From Nematopogon swammerdamellus (taxonomy: Eukaryota; Arthropoda; Insecta; Lepidoptera; Adelidae): a DNA stretch of 64,000 bases. The position numbers and the translations under genes were made by a program. The stretch covers positions 20,049,891 to 20,113,890 of the forward strand of contig OX336349.1 in NCBI GenBank assembly GCA_946902875.1, written 5' to 3'. Below are positions 1 to 10,370 of this stretch, piece by piece. The notes under the pieces are model-generated. The model saw only the letters and a program-made list of their open reading frames with translations. It searched no databases and was not told the DNA's origin. The first letter of the stretch is position 1. Every line of letters begins with the position of its first letter.

Positions 1-1690
1 CTAACCAATGACCTATCCATAAGCAATTGAAAGTAGGTAAAGTACAGAGCAGACTCACCCTTCGTACACAATATCTTGTCCATTTTTTCTTCGTGCATCC
101 GTATTGCACCATTTTACGTTTATTTCCCATTATTATTTTTGAAAACAATGAATGAACTGACAGTTTGCCGCGGTCCGGGAGACCGGCCGGGACACATCCG
201 CTCGATTCAAGCACCAGCGCGCCAGTGCCTGGACACTTCAAACAAATTTGCGATAGTACCGTGCCAGGTACTCATTTATGCCAACATAAGAAAAAAATGT
301 ACAATTCGTCAGTGTCGCCATACATACGGATTCATAAGGATTTTCAAGAAAGATTACGGATTAAGAATACGCGAGTTTTCAGCGAAATTTATCACTTACC
401 TATACGGATTTTTACGCAACTTGATTTGTAAAGGACTTTTACATAAAATAAAATAAAATAGGGATTTCCTGTAAAACTTTTAATAGAAAATACGAATTTC
501 GAAATATCTAATACCGATTTTACTCCAATTACGTCTGGCAGCGCTGCATGTCGGTCGACCTAAACATTATATTCTTTGGCCTAAACTAATACGTGTGCCG
601 TGCTGTGGAGAAATACGTTATTTTATCAATCACTGTGTCTGTCTATTTTGGCTTTCGATACGAATTATACGAAACAACGTTCTTCTGCTGTGACTTTGTG
701 CTTGGGAAATTTAACAACTTTGGCTTTACTCTGGACTTCGAAAATCTCGCTAATACGACAACCTGTGGCTTTGAACCTGACTCCGATCATCTGGCTTAAA
801 CGTACGTTCTGTGGCTTTGCTCCTGGACTCTGACATGCCGAAGCATCGGGATAATATTATGTTCAAACACGGTGAATTGCAGGACCCATTATTGTTATTT
901 ATTATTTTTAATTCATAGATACTAAGGTGTTGAACTTAGCTTACAATAGCTTCACCGAATATATCCGGGCTAATTGGCAGTAGAGAACATACAAACAAAT
1001 AAAATGCTTTAATTCAAACTTATAATTGTTTAATTTCCCCTTTTTAAAATAAAAACATAACCTGTATGGTCATCTACACGGGTACATCTGTGTGTGTGCA
1101 TGTATTAGTGTGACTACGTATGTGTGCGTGGTTTTAGTTTTTTCATGTTGGTACTTCAGAAATACTCCATGCATAGAAACGCTTGTTTTCTTTTTTTGTT
1201 CGCGAGTGCCGTCTCTTAAAACGCAGTGATTATTTACTCTGTGCAGCGCGCTACTGAAGTGGTATACACGCGAGCGCTGCATCCCGGCAACTTACTTTGT
1301 GGGCATAGCAATAAAGGTGTGAATCGCTTACTCAGTTTTGCGGTACAAGGACATTTTATTTTTTTATAAAAAAAGTATTGCCTTTTTGGACATACTGTTA
1401 AGCCTAATCACTAGAACTCTTCATTATTCATCTTTTTGGGAACGAAATGAATTATGGTGTTATGGAGCAATTAGTAGATAATCTCGATCAAATATTTCAA
1501 AGGAGATTATATCATGGTTCGTCCATGGAAAGGTTATTATTTATTTACATCAAAATGAAGATATTGACTCTATCTAGGGAATATAATTTTAATAACTGCA
1601 AATTTTTATATGCTTTTCCCATAAATGGCAAAAACGTGATTTACATAGGCCTTTTTTCAACTGGCTGAGTCGGGTCGATTATCCCTCGCC
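1..1690. other. No gene recognised; AT-rich intergenic DNA
   Basis: Only short uninformative open frames occur here. Positions about 915-1005 (motif around 'gtgttgaacttagcttacaatagcttc') recur in diverged form at about 51205-51280, so that part is a dispersed repeat fragment. I see no domain, splice signal pair or RNA gene. Confidence 0.6.
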
Positions 1691-1837
1691 TTAACCTACT
1701 ACGCTACGCCGTGTTCTCCGCATCATTTTGTATGGAGAAACGAAGTTCGCAAATCTATCACTAGAAGCGCTGAGCTGCTCCGTTTCTCCATACAAAATGA
1801 TGCGGAGAACACGGCGTAGCGTAGCGTAGTAGGTTAA
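1691..1837. mobile_element. piggyBac-like hairpin MITE with TTAA target duplication
   Basis: Two inverted arms (1691-1742 and 1781-1837) pair almost perfectly around a loop of about 38 nt. The element is bounded on both sides by TTAA (1691-1694 and 1834-1837), and its inverted ends begin CCTACTACGCTACG. The right arm has one extra CGTAG copy. TTAA target duplications with CC-starting ends are the hallmark of piggyBac-type elements. There is no coding capacity, so it would have moved using a transposase supplied in trans. Confidence 0.7.
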
Positions 1838-2100
1838 ATCTCGTGATTAGGGTACTGGTTAGAACGAACGACCTTATAATTGGCGGTTTATTTTGAGCTG
1901 TGTATTGATACTCATTTATAAATCATATATAATTTTTAATATGGTTTCTTAGGTTTCTTGTGTGTGTCATCATATCATACTAATAATAAATCTGTAAGGG
2001 ATGCTCATGGAGTAAGTTACTTTTTTTATGAGATACTGCGTTTGCAGACTCTATGTATGATACTAGACTAGAACTAAATTGACAATTTTTAGAAATCTTT

Positions 2101-2254
2101 TCTGTATGTATGTATGTTCCTCCATAACTCTTAAACCAATCATCCGAATTCGATGAAACTTAGTACAAGCACATTTAACTATACGATACACAGGATAGGC
2201 TATATAAAATTCAGTTCCGGTTACGCAAAGATGTGGCTCTCATACAAACCTAAT
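2101..2254 (-). repeat. Dispersed repeat, second copy at 8815-9290
   Basis: Read on the minus strand, this matches 8815-8881 plus 9200-9290. Shared blocks include 'ccggaactgaattttat', 'tagcctatcctg', 'ctaagtttcatcgaattcgg' and 'gagttatggaggaacatac', followed by a CATA-rich tail. It is probably the 3' part of a retroelement or Helitron-like repeat; the class is uncertain. Confidence 0.55.
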
Positions 2255-2255
2255 T

Positions 2256-2645
2256 ATTATTTTTTTTTTATTGTTAGCTCGACATATGGCGCCGAGGCAC
2301 CCATGAGGTGTCTAACGGCGCCCATGGACATTCGGTCGTATTCGGGGGTTGCGAATGCCATGCCGGCCTGACAGGTGCCCATTCACGCCCCTCTTGAACA
2401 ACCCGAGACTGTACTTGGGGGGAAATATATGAGCAGGGAGAGCGTTCCAGAGTTTACCGGTTCTGTAAAGGAAAGATCTGCAGAAACGATTGGTACGCAC
2501 GCGCGGTAAGTCCAGCGTATAGAGATGCAATCCCTGCCCAGTGCGCGTGGTGCGGAGGTGGAAAGGGGACGGCGGGATCGCGTTAAACAGCTCCTCCGAG
2601 CACTCCCCATGGAATAAGCGATAGAACACACTTAGGGAGCCGACA
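2256..2645 (-). mobile_element. CR1/Jockey-like non-LTR retrotransposon, 3' fragment
   Basis: The minus-strand frame at 2312-2629 encodes the extreme C-terminus of a non-LTR reverse-transcriptase protein: 'FYRLFHGECSEEL', 'SFLYRTGKLWNALPAHIFP' and 'YSLGLFKRGVNGHL'. This matches the C-terminal tail of lepidopteran CR1/Jockey-type ORF2 proteins. It is followed by a 3' UTR and an A-rich tail (poly-T on the plus strand near 2262). The copy is 5'-truncated, as expected for target-primed insertion. Near-identical 3' ends occur at 7480-7702 and in pieces at 28985, 39190, 58910 and 61230. Confidence 0.75.
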
Positions 2646-2659
2646 TCCCTACGGAAATT

Positions 2660-2915
2660 ATTTTTGACTTTAGAGGGTCGGGGGTTTTTTTAATTTGTAT
2701 TTTAACTTTTATTTCAAGTTTTTTTTTAAATCCGCATCAAAATCGGTCCACTTTTTCAGATAATTAATTTTTAGATTACTTAATTACTTGATTATTTTAT
2801 TACAAACCTAGCTAACAACCATCCCGATTAAACCAGCATTCCAATAAAAAAAACCGCATCCAAATCGGTCCATCCGTTTGGGAGCTACGATGCCCCTCTT
2901 TTTTCGTCGGGGGTT
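2660..2915 (-). repeat. Repeat with 'GGACCGATTTGGATGCGG' motif
   Basis: Reverse-strand copy of the repeat seen in direct orientation at 29296-29830. Diagnostic blocks are 'cggtccatccgtttgggag', 'ccgcatccaaatcggtcc' and 'taaaccagcattcc'. No coding potential is seen. Its superfamily is not clear to me. Confidence 0.55.
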
Positions 2916-2974
2916 AATAAACTATAATATACTACATATAAGTACTTACTAGTTATTTAAATTAAAAGTTTTTT

Positions 2975-3262
2975 TTATATGTAATCCGGTCGTGTCGGAG
3001 GGGCTAAAGCGCATGCTCCGACCAGCCAATATCACCTCCGAGAAGGTAGGTGCCATACCGGAGACTTCCCTGGATTGCTGGCTATACTGGAAACTGGACT
3101 AGAGGAGGATACAACCGAGGCTGCTATGCGGCCATCTTACATCCAGTACGGTGGTACGAACCCAGTCGGCTACAATTTGAGCCTACCGCCTAGTAAGGGG
3201 CAAGGGAAGGGACCTACAGTTTTACACCGGTTCCGAACGGTGAAGCAGTAGGTATGCACGTA
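2975..3262 (-). mobile_element. SINE-B (tRNA-headed SINE family), 5'-truncated
   Basis: Matches 42140-42510 and 52183-52500. On the minus strand it runs from an 'accggttcggaac' relative through 'tgtaggtcccttcccttg' and 'ggtggtaggctcaaattg' to the tail 'ccggattacat' plus A-rich DNA. The central part ('ctgtaggtcccttccctt...ggtggtagg...ttggtaccaccg') is also present in the abundant SINE-A family. No tRNA head is visible here. Confidence 0.65.
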
Positions 3263-3461
3263 AGGCACAGCTTTTGTGCCTTCAAAATTGTATGTAAGTA
3301 GGTACTAATGATCACAAAAGGAAATGCATTAACGAGCTCGTCAATTTCACGAACGAGTCGAGTTAACATTTAATCGGACAATCAAGCGGCCATAAGCCTT
3401 TTTATTTCGCGCAGTTAGCAACCGCCCTGATCAGTTTATCGACTTTCCGTTTCAGAGTGAC

Positions 3462-3722
3462 TTTTTTTTTATTGAAACTGATACGGTTGGCTACATCACC
3501 TACAACATCCGTGACGTCAGCCCATAACACCGGGTGAACTAGGTGCCACGTCAGTGCCTCCCTTCATTTCATGTCGGCTACACTGAACTGGACGGAAAAG
3601 ACGAACTATTTTCATTTAGTGCGGTGGGACCAACTCGGGCGGTATAAACCCTACCACCTAGTAAGGTAAGAAGGGAATGGACCTACAGTTTTACGTGCAA
3701 TCCGAACCAAAGTCAGCCAGAG
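3462..3722 (-). mobile_element. SINE-A copy, 5'-truncated, minus strand
   Basis: Poly-T at 3462-3471 is the reversed A-tail. The conserved tail 'ggctgacgtcacggatgttg' relative and the body with 'ccagttcagtgtagccgac' follow. The tRNA/5S-like head is absent; the copy ends near 'ctgactttggttcgg' on the minus strand. Confidence 0.75.
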
Positions 3723-4070
3723 AATTCCAAAATATTATTTAACACTTTTAAGTTCTAGTTATTTTTTAAGTCGGTGCAATGTTTTTTAAAACAGTTTTTT
3801 TTATTGAATTTTTTTTATTACAAACTTTTATTTAGTTTCACCTGTCCCGGAGCATGTCTTGTCTGTGGGTAATCAAATCTTTATATTTGACCCACTTTCC
3901 GGTGTTCGATTGAGCTGAAATTTTGCATACATATGTAAATCGGATGACAATGCAATATAATGCTATGCTTTTCTGATGTTGAAGCCGGAAGTGGGCCACA
4001 GGAACTCTGTAACGAAACGACTCAAACCCACCGAGTTTGGGCTCATTGGATTTGTCTTCACAAGTACTCT

Positions 4071-4200
4071 GCAGGTCTATTCTTGTAAATTCTGACAGCG
4101 GACTCAGCGCTGATGTGGCGCTGAGAGCCACTTTAGTAAGTGGCTCTCAGCGCCACAACAGCGCTGATTCCACTGTCAGAATTTACAAGAATAGACCTGC
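4071..4200. repeat. 63-bp-arm near-perfect hairpin
   Basis: Arms 4071-4133 and 4138-4200 are reverse complements apart from a few mismatches and small bulges around 'gcggactcagcgc'. The loop is only 4 nt (TAGT). I see no target duplication and no protein. It could be a foldback MITE or a transcribed hairpin RNA; the sequence alone cannot separate these. Confidence 0.8.
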
Positions 4201-5485
4201 TGATCCTAGAGGACGGTTTTGCCATCGTACAATACTAAAAAGTAACAAATAAATAAACGTAAAAAAAAGCTTTTCTAGTGATAACAATTAATTAAAAAGT
4301 TAAATAGATTTATTCCGACTGGAACTAAACCAAACACAAACACCTTCGAAAACAGATTAGATAAATACACAAAAATTACATCAACAAACAAATAGTAACA
4401 GTGCCCAAGAATGAAAACTAAAACCAAAAACATATAATCATTCATTATCTGAAAAAAACTGATATGAACACATCAGCTAGAGCTGCTTGTTCATTATAAA
4501 AATAAACTAAATAAAACTAAGCCATTTTAATATTTATTTTTTTTTGGTTTTCAAATAAAAGCGTGTTACATTGGACAGCAGGAGAGAAAATGAGAGCTTT
4601 GTTTAAAAAAAAATACGTCAATTTTTCCCTAACCACACTGCGGCATGAACCGATCCTACACAACTGGTTGCAAATGCTGAGTAATGCTGAAGCGCTCGCG
4701 AATTGTATGCACTAATCAACTCTGGCCCAGTAGACGCATAAGCACGTAGAGCGTAATTTAAAACATTCAAAACCATAGAACTGTCATTGACATTTTCGTC
4801 CCTAACATAATCTATAAATGCACATCATTGCACACACTTGATAAAGATACGCGAGTTTTACTATTTTTTATTTATTTACTTTCACAAGTGTGATTAGATG
4901 CTTATCAGCAATTTCTGAAAAAGGCTGTACACCTGATTTTATTTATATGGGAAAACATACAGACCTACGTGAGGTAACATACAACATAATAGCAACAAAA
5001 AAAAGTATGGACACATCTAGCAACGTTCTCCACGAAAACAATAATGAAATAATGAAAGGACGTTATAATTTAAGTGACACATAAACCAAAAACATAAACC
5101 TACCTAAAAAGGATGAATACAAAAAATAAACAGGATAGGTACACAACAGTAACAAAATCAAAATCATAAACACAAATAATCAATAATCAAGAGCAGCAAA
5201 GACACACAACACCGTACAGATACGTTACTCAGTAAAGGAGTAGTATCGTAAAAAGAAAGCATAAACACCATAATATACTCAGAATAGTAGAGTGTTTAAA
5301 TATATAATGATGATGATCAGCGAAGGAAAATATCAATGCGCTAGCTAGACAATATATCAGTTTCACAGATATTATTATTTATTACACATGAAGTCAACAC
5401 ACCTGTCAACATAATTTTTTATCCGCCCAATATATTAGCACGGCATTCTATTGTTCTAAGCAAGGTGTCTCAGTTCGACACGTTT
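4201..5485. other. AT-rich stretch with no supported gene
   Basis: Very A-rich plus-strand DNA with short frames only. The longest (4890-5084) encodes 64 residues matching no family I recognise, and it has no splice or promoter context. Nothing else stands out. Confidence 0.5.
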
Positions 5486-5486
5486 T

Positions 5487-6340
5487 TTTTTTATGTAAAC
5501 CAACATGGGTGGCTGTGTCGAGAGACCAAAGGTACAGTCGACAGAGCCAAAAACCCCTCTCCTCGCGAAACCACGCTCAGTGAGGCGCCATGCCAGCAGA
5601 TTTGCGGACTGTTGCTAGGCTGTCTAGCCCGTTGATACGGACGTTTGAAGACACCCAGGTTAAAGGATTCGGGAAACACACTCGCCGGGAGACAGTTCCA
5701 CACCCTAGCGGTGCGACAAAGAAACGATTTTGAGAACCGATGGGTTTTCAAAAGCCCAATGTCAACAACAAAAGGGTGCTCAGTTTCTCTGCGACGAGTG
5801 CTGCGAAGAAAGGTTGGATGGCAAGGAATAAGGGAAGCAAGTTCCTCCGAGCAGCGTCCATGATAGTACCTGTAGAACAGACTCAGTGACCCTACAAATC
5901 GTCTGTGACTGAGAGACTCCAGGTCATCAGTCAGTTTCGGGTCTCCCACCAGACGGACGGCTCGGCGCTGTATTGAATCCAAGGACGCCAACAGATACTG
6001 GGGGCTGCCTTCCCAAATGTGGCTACAGTATTCCATCACCGGCCTAATCTGTGATTTGTACAACATGAGTAGTTGTGCCGGTGAGAAGAACCTCCTATTT
6101 CGGTATAGGATCCCCAGTTTTTTTAATGCGGTTTTGGCCTTGGACTCAATAAACTGCCTAAAGCCCACGTCCTTGGAAATGTTGCACCCCAGTAGGTCTA
6201 GGTGCTCCGAGACAGGAACGACACTGCCCTGGAAACTTGCAAGGAAAGGGAAGGGGTCGACCTTAGCAGAGAATACACAGCATTGCGTCTTGCGAACGTT
6301 GAAGGCAACAAGGTTCTCGTTGACCATTTGCTTACAAACA
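5487..6340 (-). pseudogene. CR1/Jockey-like RT C-terminal fragment (5'-truncated retrotransposon)
   Basis: The minus-strand open frame 5491-6327 covers the thumb and C-terminal part of a non-LTR RT: 'FNVRKTQCCVFSAK', 'EHLDLLGCNISKDVGFRQF', 'YKSQIRPVMEYCSHIWEG', 'LDSIQRRAVRLVGDP', 'FYRYYHGRCSEELASLIP' and 'FLCRTARVWNCLPASVFPE'. The catalytic YADD palm motif and the endonuclease lie upstream and are missing. A frame change near the end ('FKRPYQRARQ' where FKRRVN is usual) is likely a small indel. The A-tail is the poly-T at 5485-5493. This is a typical dead-on-arrival 5' truncation. Confidence 0.85.
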
Positions 6341-6654
6341 CAGGATTTCTCATTTAATAAGCTTCAAAAAAGTATCGTAGCATTTTTTCCAGTACCTACT
6401 CGTATTTTTATACATAATGGAGGTTTCATGCACTAGGAAAGGGTCGCCAAAGCCGTGTCCATCATTGGAAATGGCGATTATCTCGAAAAGTACTCGTCCT
6501 AGAACAACAATTTTAGTAAGTTTGAGATTCCGGTCGAACTGGGACACCAGTTTAGGCTGTATAAAGACCGTACCGTCGACATCTCACCAGCATAATGTGA
6601 AGCCTATTTGGAAACTAAAATATATGTGATTTTTTTTAATGTCATATGACACAA

Positions 6655-6845
6655 AAAAATTCGGCAAGCATTTAGCTAAACTCCTTGTTGATAAGTCGGG
6701 TGACTGTCGCGCCGGTGCTTTCTTCACACAACGTGTAGCGCTGGAGATTTAGAGAGGCAATTGTGCAAGTGTCCTAGGTAGGCTAGGTACCGCAGGAAGT
6801 TGGCAGAACTGGAGGAGATTTACCTTCTTTTTTAGCGCTCCCACC
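6655..6845 (+). pseudogene. Remnant of retroelement family 'RISLxIxRGN', 3' end
   Basis: Conceptual translation gives 'LAKLLVDKSGDCRAGAFF', 'QRVALEI', a stop, then 'RGNCASVLG', and ends near a 'FTFF' relative of the family's YFYL terminus. It matches the C-terminus of the longer copy at 53743-54700. It contains a stop codon and is 5'-truncated, so it is non-functional. Confidence 0.65.
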
Positions 6846-7475
6846 GCACACCCGACGTTCAACCGGTGCAACCCTCCTTTTTTTCTTCATATGTTTTTAT
6901 CTGCAGCGCTTCAGGACGTGATTCTGACACCAAAACTGACAGCTTTTGCGAAAAAAAACGTATGGAGTGATGATTTTGTTTTAGAATTTCTTCATAATTT
7001 TTCAGCAAAATATTTTCAGTTTGACGTAGAAAATTGATTGAAACACTAGTAATTTATTTATTTATCTTAGGTACCTACTTCAACAGAGTAGTTGACACAA
7101 CACACGACTTTTCAATTGTGCACATCATTGTGCACTCCAATTGACTCCAACGTGTTATATGAATGGTTTGCGCCTAAAGGAAAAATATATTTGTGATAAA
7201 TTTTTAGAAATAGTAATGACTCGTAATATGTAGGCAGTGGCACACATTTTTGTAAATTTAGACTAAGTGGACGTAGAAAAAAGTGTCCAGCGAAGTTTCT
7301 TGCCAGTTTGCTGTGATAATCGAACTGGCAAAATGGAAAATGTTAAATGTTAAAATATGACGAATCCGAGTGCAGTGTACTGTCTATGGATGATGAATAA
7401 AGAATAAAAAATAATAAAAAGAGCCATATCTGAATTTCCACATTCCACTGTGACGTGTTGTTGTCAGTACCAATC
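6846..7475. other. No gene recognised
   Basis: AT-rich DNA. About 7305-7415 ('ataatcgaactggcaaaatgg', 'gaataaagaataaaaaat') resembles the 3' UTR ends at 40020-40141 and, inverted, at 43180-43290, so it is probably another retrotransposon 3' tail. Confidence 0.45.
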
Positions 7476-7479
7476 GATT

Positions 7480-7702
7480 CTGCAGATCTTTCCTTTACAG
7501 AACCGGTAAACTCTGGAACGCTCTCCCTGCTCATATATTTCCCCCCAAGTACAGTCTCGGGTCCTTCAAGAGGGGCTGAATGGGCACCTGTCAGGCCGGC
7601 ATGGCATTCGCAACCCCCGAATACGACCGAATGTCCATGGGCGCCGTTAGACACCTCATGGCTGCCTCGGCGCCATATGTCGAGCTAACAATAAAAAAAA
7701 AA
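7480..7702 (+). mobile_element. CR1/Jockey-like non-LTR 3' end
   Basis: Plus-strand counterpart of 2256-2645. It starts inside the C-terminal codons ('ADLSFTEPVNSGTLSLLIYFPPS' in one frame reflects the same DNA), then the shared 3' UTR 'ggccggcatggcattcgc' and 'atgggcgccgttagacacc', and a terminal 'aacaataaaaaaaaaac' tail. Strongly 5'-truncated. Confidence 0.7.
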
Positions 7703-8021
7703 CAATGATGGAATGAAATGAAATGAATGCCTCTGCTATATTTTTAAATTCTGTGCGTAATCTGATGTACACTCCGGGCAGCACGCAACGCTTCGCTGGC
7801 CCTTTCGCAAACAAGGGCGGCCAGCAGGACGCAAATGGATGATGGCTGAGCGGATTATGCACTTGAGCCTACCTGAGAGGCCCCGGCTGTAGCCCGATTT
7901 TGAAGTGAAACCCTTGGCGGAGTTTGGGGAGTGCAGCAAAAACCGATGTGTGTGTATGGATACATTTATAGGGGAACGCAATATTTACGTATGAACATTA
8001 TACATAACATAGACTGATAAA

Positions 8022-8490
8022 ATCGTAACCCATCAGCGGCGAGCCATTCGCCTCATTGGTGACTCTGTACTTACAAAGGACCTTCAACCTCTAAAGCATA
8101 GACGTATCGTTGGGTCATTGAGCCTGTTTTATCGGTACTATTATGGCCGCTGCTCTGACGAACTTGCTTCCCTCCTCCTCCTGTTCGCCTTCGCCAAACC
8201 CGCCATACTCTCGCGGAACAACCCTTTGTAGTCGACAGAAGAGTTCTTCGAACTGCACGATTCTGTCGTTCTTGTACCGCACTGCAAAGGTGTGGAACGG
8301 GCTCCCAGGGAATATCTTCCCCCACTCCAACAATCCACGGATCTTCAAATCGCGGGTTAATAGCCTTTCCCCAGAAACATTAGTCCACCTCCAAGCCGGA
8401 CTGGCACCTCCTCGGGGGTGAAATTGGCTGCGCCTGAGGTTGCGACCTCGGGCAGAGCCACCCAGTTCGGTAGCAATAAAACAAAAACTA
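8022..8490 (+). pseudogene. CR1/Jockey-like RT C-terminal fragment, second subfamily
   Basis: Plus-strand translation in shifting frames reads 'THQRRAIRLIGDSVLTKDLQ', 'HRRIVGSLSLFYRYYYGRCS', 'DELASLL', then 'HCKGVERAPREYL', and reaches a 3' UTR with 'aagccggactggcacctcc' and 'agccacccagttcgg' before 'agcaataaaacaaaaac'. Frameshifts disrupt the region after DELASLL. The same subfamily supplies the 3' ends at 34155-34470 (plus) and 50808-50990 (minus). Confidence 0.75.
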
Positions 8491-8814
8491 GGTATTTAGT
8501 ACTACAGATAGTTCAATCCACGAAGACGCGCCCTGTTTTCCCGAAACGAAGCTTCGCCCTATAGGTCTGGTTAATAGGTTTGGTTGGACTCCGGTGCGTA
8601 TTACTTCAGTGGAACGATCCCGGAGTCTGCTTTGAAGTCGGAGCTTCGTTTGAAAACGTTCAGTGGTTATGGCTCGCCGCGTGTGGGTCCCACGCGCTCA
8701 CCAAACTCCTATATTATGTACTAGCTTTTGCTCGCGTGAAATTCGTATTTGAAAACATCGATGTTTGAAAAGAAGAAAGTAAGTAAGTCCGGTATATCGG
8801 CGCGCGGAACAATT

Positions 8815-9300
8815 CGGTTTGTATGAGGGCCACATCTTGGCTTAACCGGAACTGAATTTTATTTAGCCTATCCTGAGTCCCCAGTGCCGGACTTGTACTG
8901 TTCTTAAGTATAGGCCACTTGACTTTCGCCGCCCCCGCAAAACATAAATAGCATAGAATAGGAGGATTACTAAGGCACACTGGGGACTTAAAACTTTTAC
9001 CCAAATGATATTTTAGCATAAGTGACTTGCTAGAGTATCGCGTCCATAATCGCGAAACTTGACGGCTTACACTATACCAAAGCACAAGTGTTGGTTGTAA
9101 TATTCTATAGCGCCTTTGGAAATCTGCCGCCCCCTGAAGTCTGCCGCCCCTAGGCCGCGGCCTATACGGCCTAATGGGCAATCCAGGACTGTGAGTCCCG
9201 TATAGTAAAATATGGTTGTACTAAGTTTCATCGAATTCGGATTATCGGTTTAAGAGTTATGGAGGAACATACATACAAACATACATACAGAAAAAGGCCC
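8815..9300 (+). repeat. Dispersed repeat interrupted by a hAT MITE
   Basis: The two halves (8815-8881 and 9200-9290) together match the uninterrupted minus-strand copy at 2101-2254. Removing 8882-9191 and one copy of the duplication restores co-linearity, which defines the inserted element precisely. Confidence 0.7.
8882..9191. mobile_element. hAT-type non-autonomous element, 310 bp, 8-bp duplication
   Basis: Flanked by perfect 8-bp direct duplications TGAGTCCC (8874-8881 and 9192-9199). Ends are CAGTGCCGGAC on the left and, reverse-complemented, CAGTCCTGGAT on the right. An 8-bp target duplication with CAG-starting imperfect inverted ends is diagnostic of the hAT superfamily. The minus-strand frame that spans it has no transposase motif, so the element is non-autonomous. 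Confidence 0.85.
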
Positions 9301-9714
9301 GTAATGGAGTGGGCTCAAGCGCGGAGAACGAGTCCGAACAACAACATACAGAAAAGATTTCTAAAAATCGTCAATTTAGTTTTAGTATCATACATAGAGT
9401 TCACAAACGCAATTTCTCATAAAACAAAGTAACATAATCCATGAACATCCCTTACAGATTTATTATTAGTATTGATGTGATGACATATAAAAATTTATAT
9501 ACCGCTTCTGTGTTTATTGTTCATCAATTAATTTCTGCGTTTTCGTAAATTAGTTTTTCGTAAATTTAAATTAATTTAATTTCTGACAGTGTCAAATATT
9601 TTCCTTTAAAAATGTTAAATGTTTTATGTTTAATGAAGAATGTGAGAATACGTCCTATATTTAGGCTGTGTAAAGTGTTTATATATTGGGTGGCATAATT
9701 GATATTCGAGAAAC

Positions 9715-9945
9715 GGAGGTCATTACTTGGGTTGGTACCACCGCACGGAACGAAACGTCGTCGGTCGAAACGGCTATGTAAATATGTAGTTTTTGTTTTC
9801 CGTCCAGTTCAGTGTAGCCGATACGAAATGAAGGGAAGCACTGAAATGGCACCTAGTTCACCCAGTGCTATGGGCTGACATCACGGATGTTGATGTTGTA
9901 GGTTATGTAGCCAACCGTGTCAGTTTCCATAAAAAAAATTCAAAA
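9715..9945 (+). mobile_element. SINE-A copy, 5'-truncated
   Basis: Starts within the body ('gggttggtaccaccgcac'), continues through 'cgtccagttcagtgtagcc' and 'gggctgacatcacggatg', and ends 'cagtttccat' plus a short A-tail. No tRNA or 5S-like head. Confidence 0.8.
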
Positions 9946-9974
9946 CCTTGAAAGAACACCTTTCTTGTATGGGG

Positions 9975-10215
9975 TATAAAAGTGCTGTGTGGGGTCGGTA
10001 CCTACTTAATAAGAATAGTCCCACTGCATCTCTCCCCGTGCATGTCGTAAAAGGCGACTAAGGGATAAGCGGCCTGCAGACACCCCGGTTGACTTGTGTC
10101 TTTCATGGAAGACATAGGCTGGCTGGGGTAGCTGGAGACTGCGGGGTTTTTGCACGAAGGTCTCCCAACCAAGCGGGATTAATTTGCAGGCCTAGAGCCA
10201 ACCCCAAACCAAAAC
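9975..10215 (+). repeat. 'GTGTGGGGTCGGTAC...CGACTAAGGGATAAG' repeat module
   Basis: Contains 'gtgtggggtcggtac', 'cccactgcatctctccccg' and 'gtaaaaggcgactaaggg', then an extended part ('gaagacataggctggctgg') not seen in the other copies. Shorter versions of the module sit in front of SINE-A bodies at 25400-25493 (minus), 36528-36612 (minus), 45671-45830 and 48085-48172. Confidence 0.6.
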
Positions 10216-10370
10216 AACAACATGGGGTATAAATTAAAAAAATATATATTATTTTATTTGTTAGGACTTCCGCCATAATAACATGTATTCTGAGAACATT
10301 TCAACCGGCTAGCTATTAAGGTTCAACAATTATACGGCCAGGCGGCGGCGTATAGGCTTAGTAATACGTG

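Noticed and set aside
76..456. 126-codon frame at the left edge
   Set aside because: Composition and content look random; a second overlapping frame is equally open, and there is no domain.
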